A program made the translations under genes and the position numbers. A stretch of DNA of 48,905 bases from Burkholderiales bacterium (GTDB taxonomy: Bacteria; Pseudomonadota; Gammaproteobacteria; Burkholderiales; Burkholderiaceae_C): the NCBI GenBank assembly GCA_016703325.1, contig JADJCH010000066.1, positions 1 to 48,905 of the forward strand, in the 5' to 3' direction. The notes under the pieces are model-generated. The model ran no database searches. It had not been told where the DNA came from and saw only the letters and a program-made list of their open reading frames with translations. Positions 48,727 to 48,905 of this stretch are shown in pieces. Numbering within the stretch: the first letter of the stretch is position 1; every line of letters starts with the position of its first letter.

Positions 48727-48905
48727 ATGTCGATTTTCATCAACAAGGACAGCCGGGTCATCACCCAGGGCATCACGGGCAAGACGGGCCAGTTCCACAC
48801 GCTGGGCTGCCAGGCCTATGCCAACGGCCGGAACTGCTTCGTCGCGGGCGTGAACCCCAAGAAGGCGGGCGAGAAGTTCAGCGACATCCCCATCTACGCC
48901 AGCGT
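48727..48905 (+). CDS. sucD: Succinyl-CoA synthetase alpha subunit, 5' part (runs off the window)
   Basis: The first 59 codons of SucD: MSIFINKDSRVITQGITGKT, then GQFHTLGCQAYANG and VNPKKAGEKF. This is the CoA-binding Rossmann start of the alpha subunit, which carries the phospho-histidine further on. The ATG at 48727 has AAGGAA upstream. It is co-directional with sucC. Confidence 0.95.
   Translation, partial: MSIFINKDSRVITQGITGKTGQFHTLGCQAYANGRNCFVAGVNPKKAGEKFSDIPIYAS

Overview
The window is a high-GC chromosomal stretch from a Burkholderiales-type betaproteobacterium. The str cluster (rpsL-rpsG-fusA-tuf-rpsJ), mreBCD-mrdA-rodA, recA with a recX remnant, and sucCD all look betaproteobacterial. 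The left part points to a facultative denitrifier: the oxygen-independent ubiquinone genes ubiU-ubiV-ubiT lie with an HPP-CBS membrane protein, ccoG, a NorR-type NO sensor and Crp/Fnr regulators. The genus cannot be fixed from sequence alone; the Rubrivivax/Leptothrix/Sphaerotilus group is a reasonable guess.

Layout. 1-3,016: coding traces broken by many frameshifts (beta-carbonic anhydrase, a Crp/Fnr regulator, ubiU). 3,013-5,790: ubiV, ubiT and the HPP-CBS protein. 5,800-10,095: ccoG and norR on the minus strand, divergent from an intact Crp/Fnr paralogue; a GGT-N7-ACC NorR-type operator sits between the last two. 10,324-13,199: an orphan FAD/NAD oxidoreductase, a Phd/RelE toxin-antitoxin pair and, divergent from it, a pair of small overlapping TIR-domain genes. 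13,232-17,376: a lactate-utilisation operon in the order lutA-lutC-lutB with a divergent LysR regulator. 17,527-28,207: mixed metabolism (AstE-like deacylase with a GCS2 ligase, MFS transporter, AlkC-like glycosylase, NAD-isocitrate dehydrogenase, orphan solute-binding protein, Cys/Met PLP enzyme, lldD). 28,257-33,385: the str operon with a good sigma-70 promoter and tandem hairpins after rpsJ. 33,528-36,981: YciI remnant, yegD, gatA, gatC. 37,261-43,211: mreBCD-mrdA-rodA. 43,239-45,562: a two-component system, divergent from SOS-regulated recA. 46,827-47,345: decayed recX. 47,542 to the end: sucC and the start of sucD.

A theme across the window is single-base length change in short homopolymers. 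mrdA and sucC, expected to be essential or nearly so, each carry one extra base; ubiV, the FAD oxidoreductase and the first TIR gene carry similar lesions. This looks more like uncorrected sequencing indels than real gene death, so every pseudogene call here, including the dense damage at 1-3,016 and in recX, should be read with that in mind.

The best candidates for something new are the overlapping two-TIR gene pair sharing a 154-base regulatory region (with a perfect palindrome) with a toxin-antitoxin module; the GCS2 ligase/AstE deacylase pair of unknown product; the NorR-type operator in front of norR and a Dnr-like regulator gene; and the double synteny break where rpsJ is not followed by rplC and gatCA is not followed by gatB.
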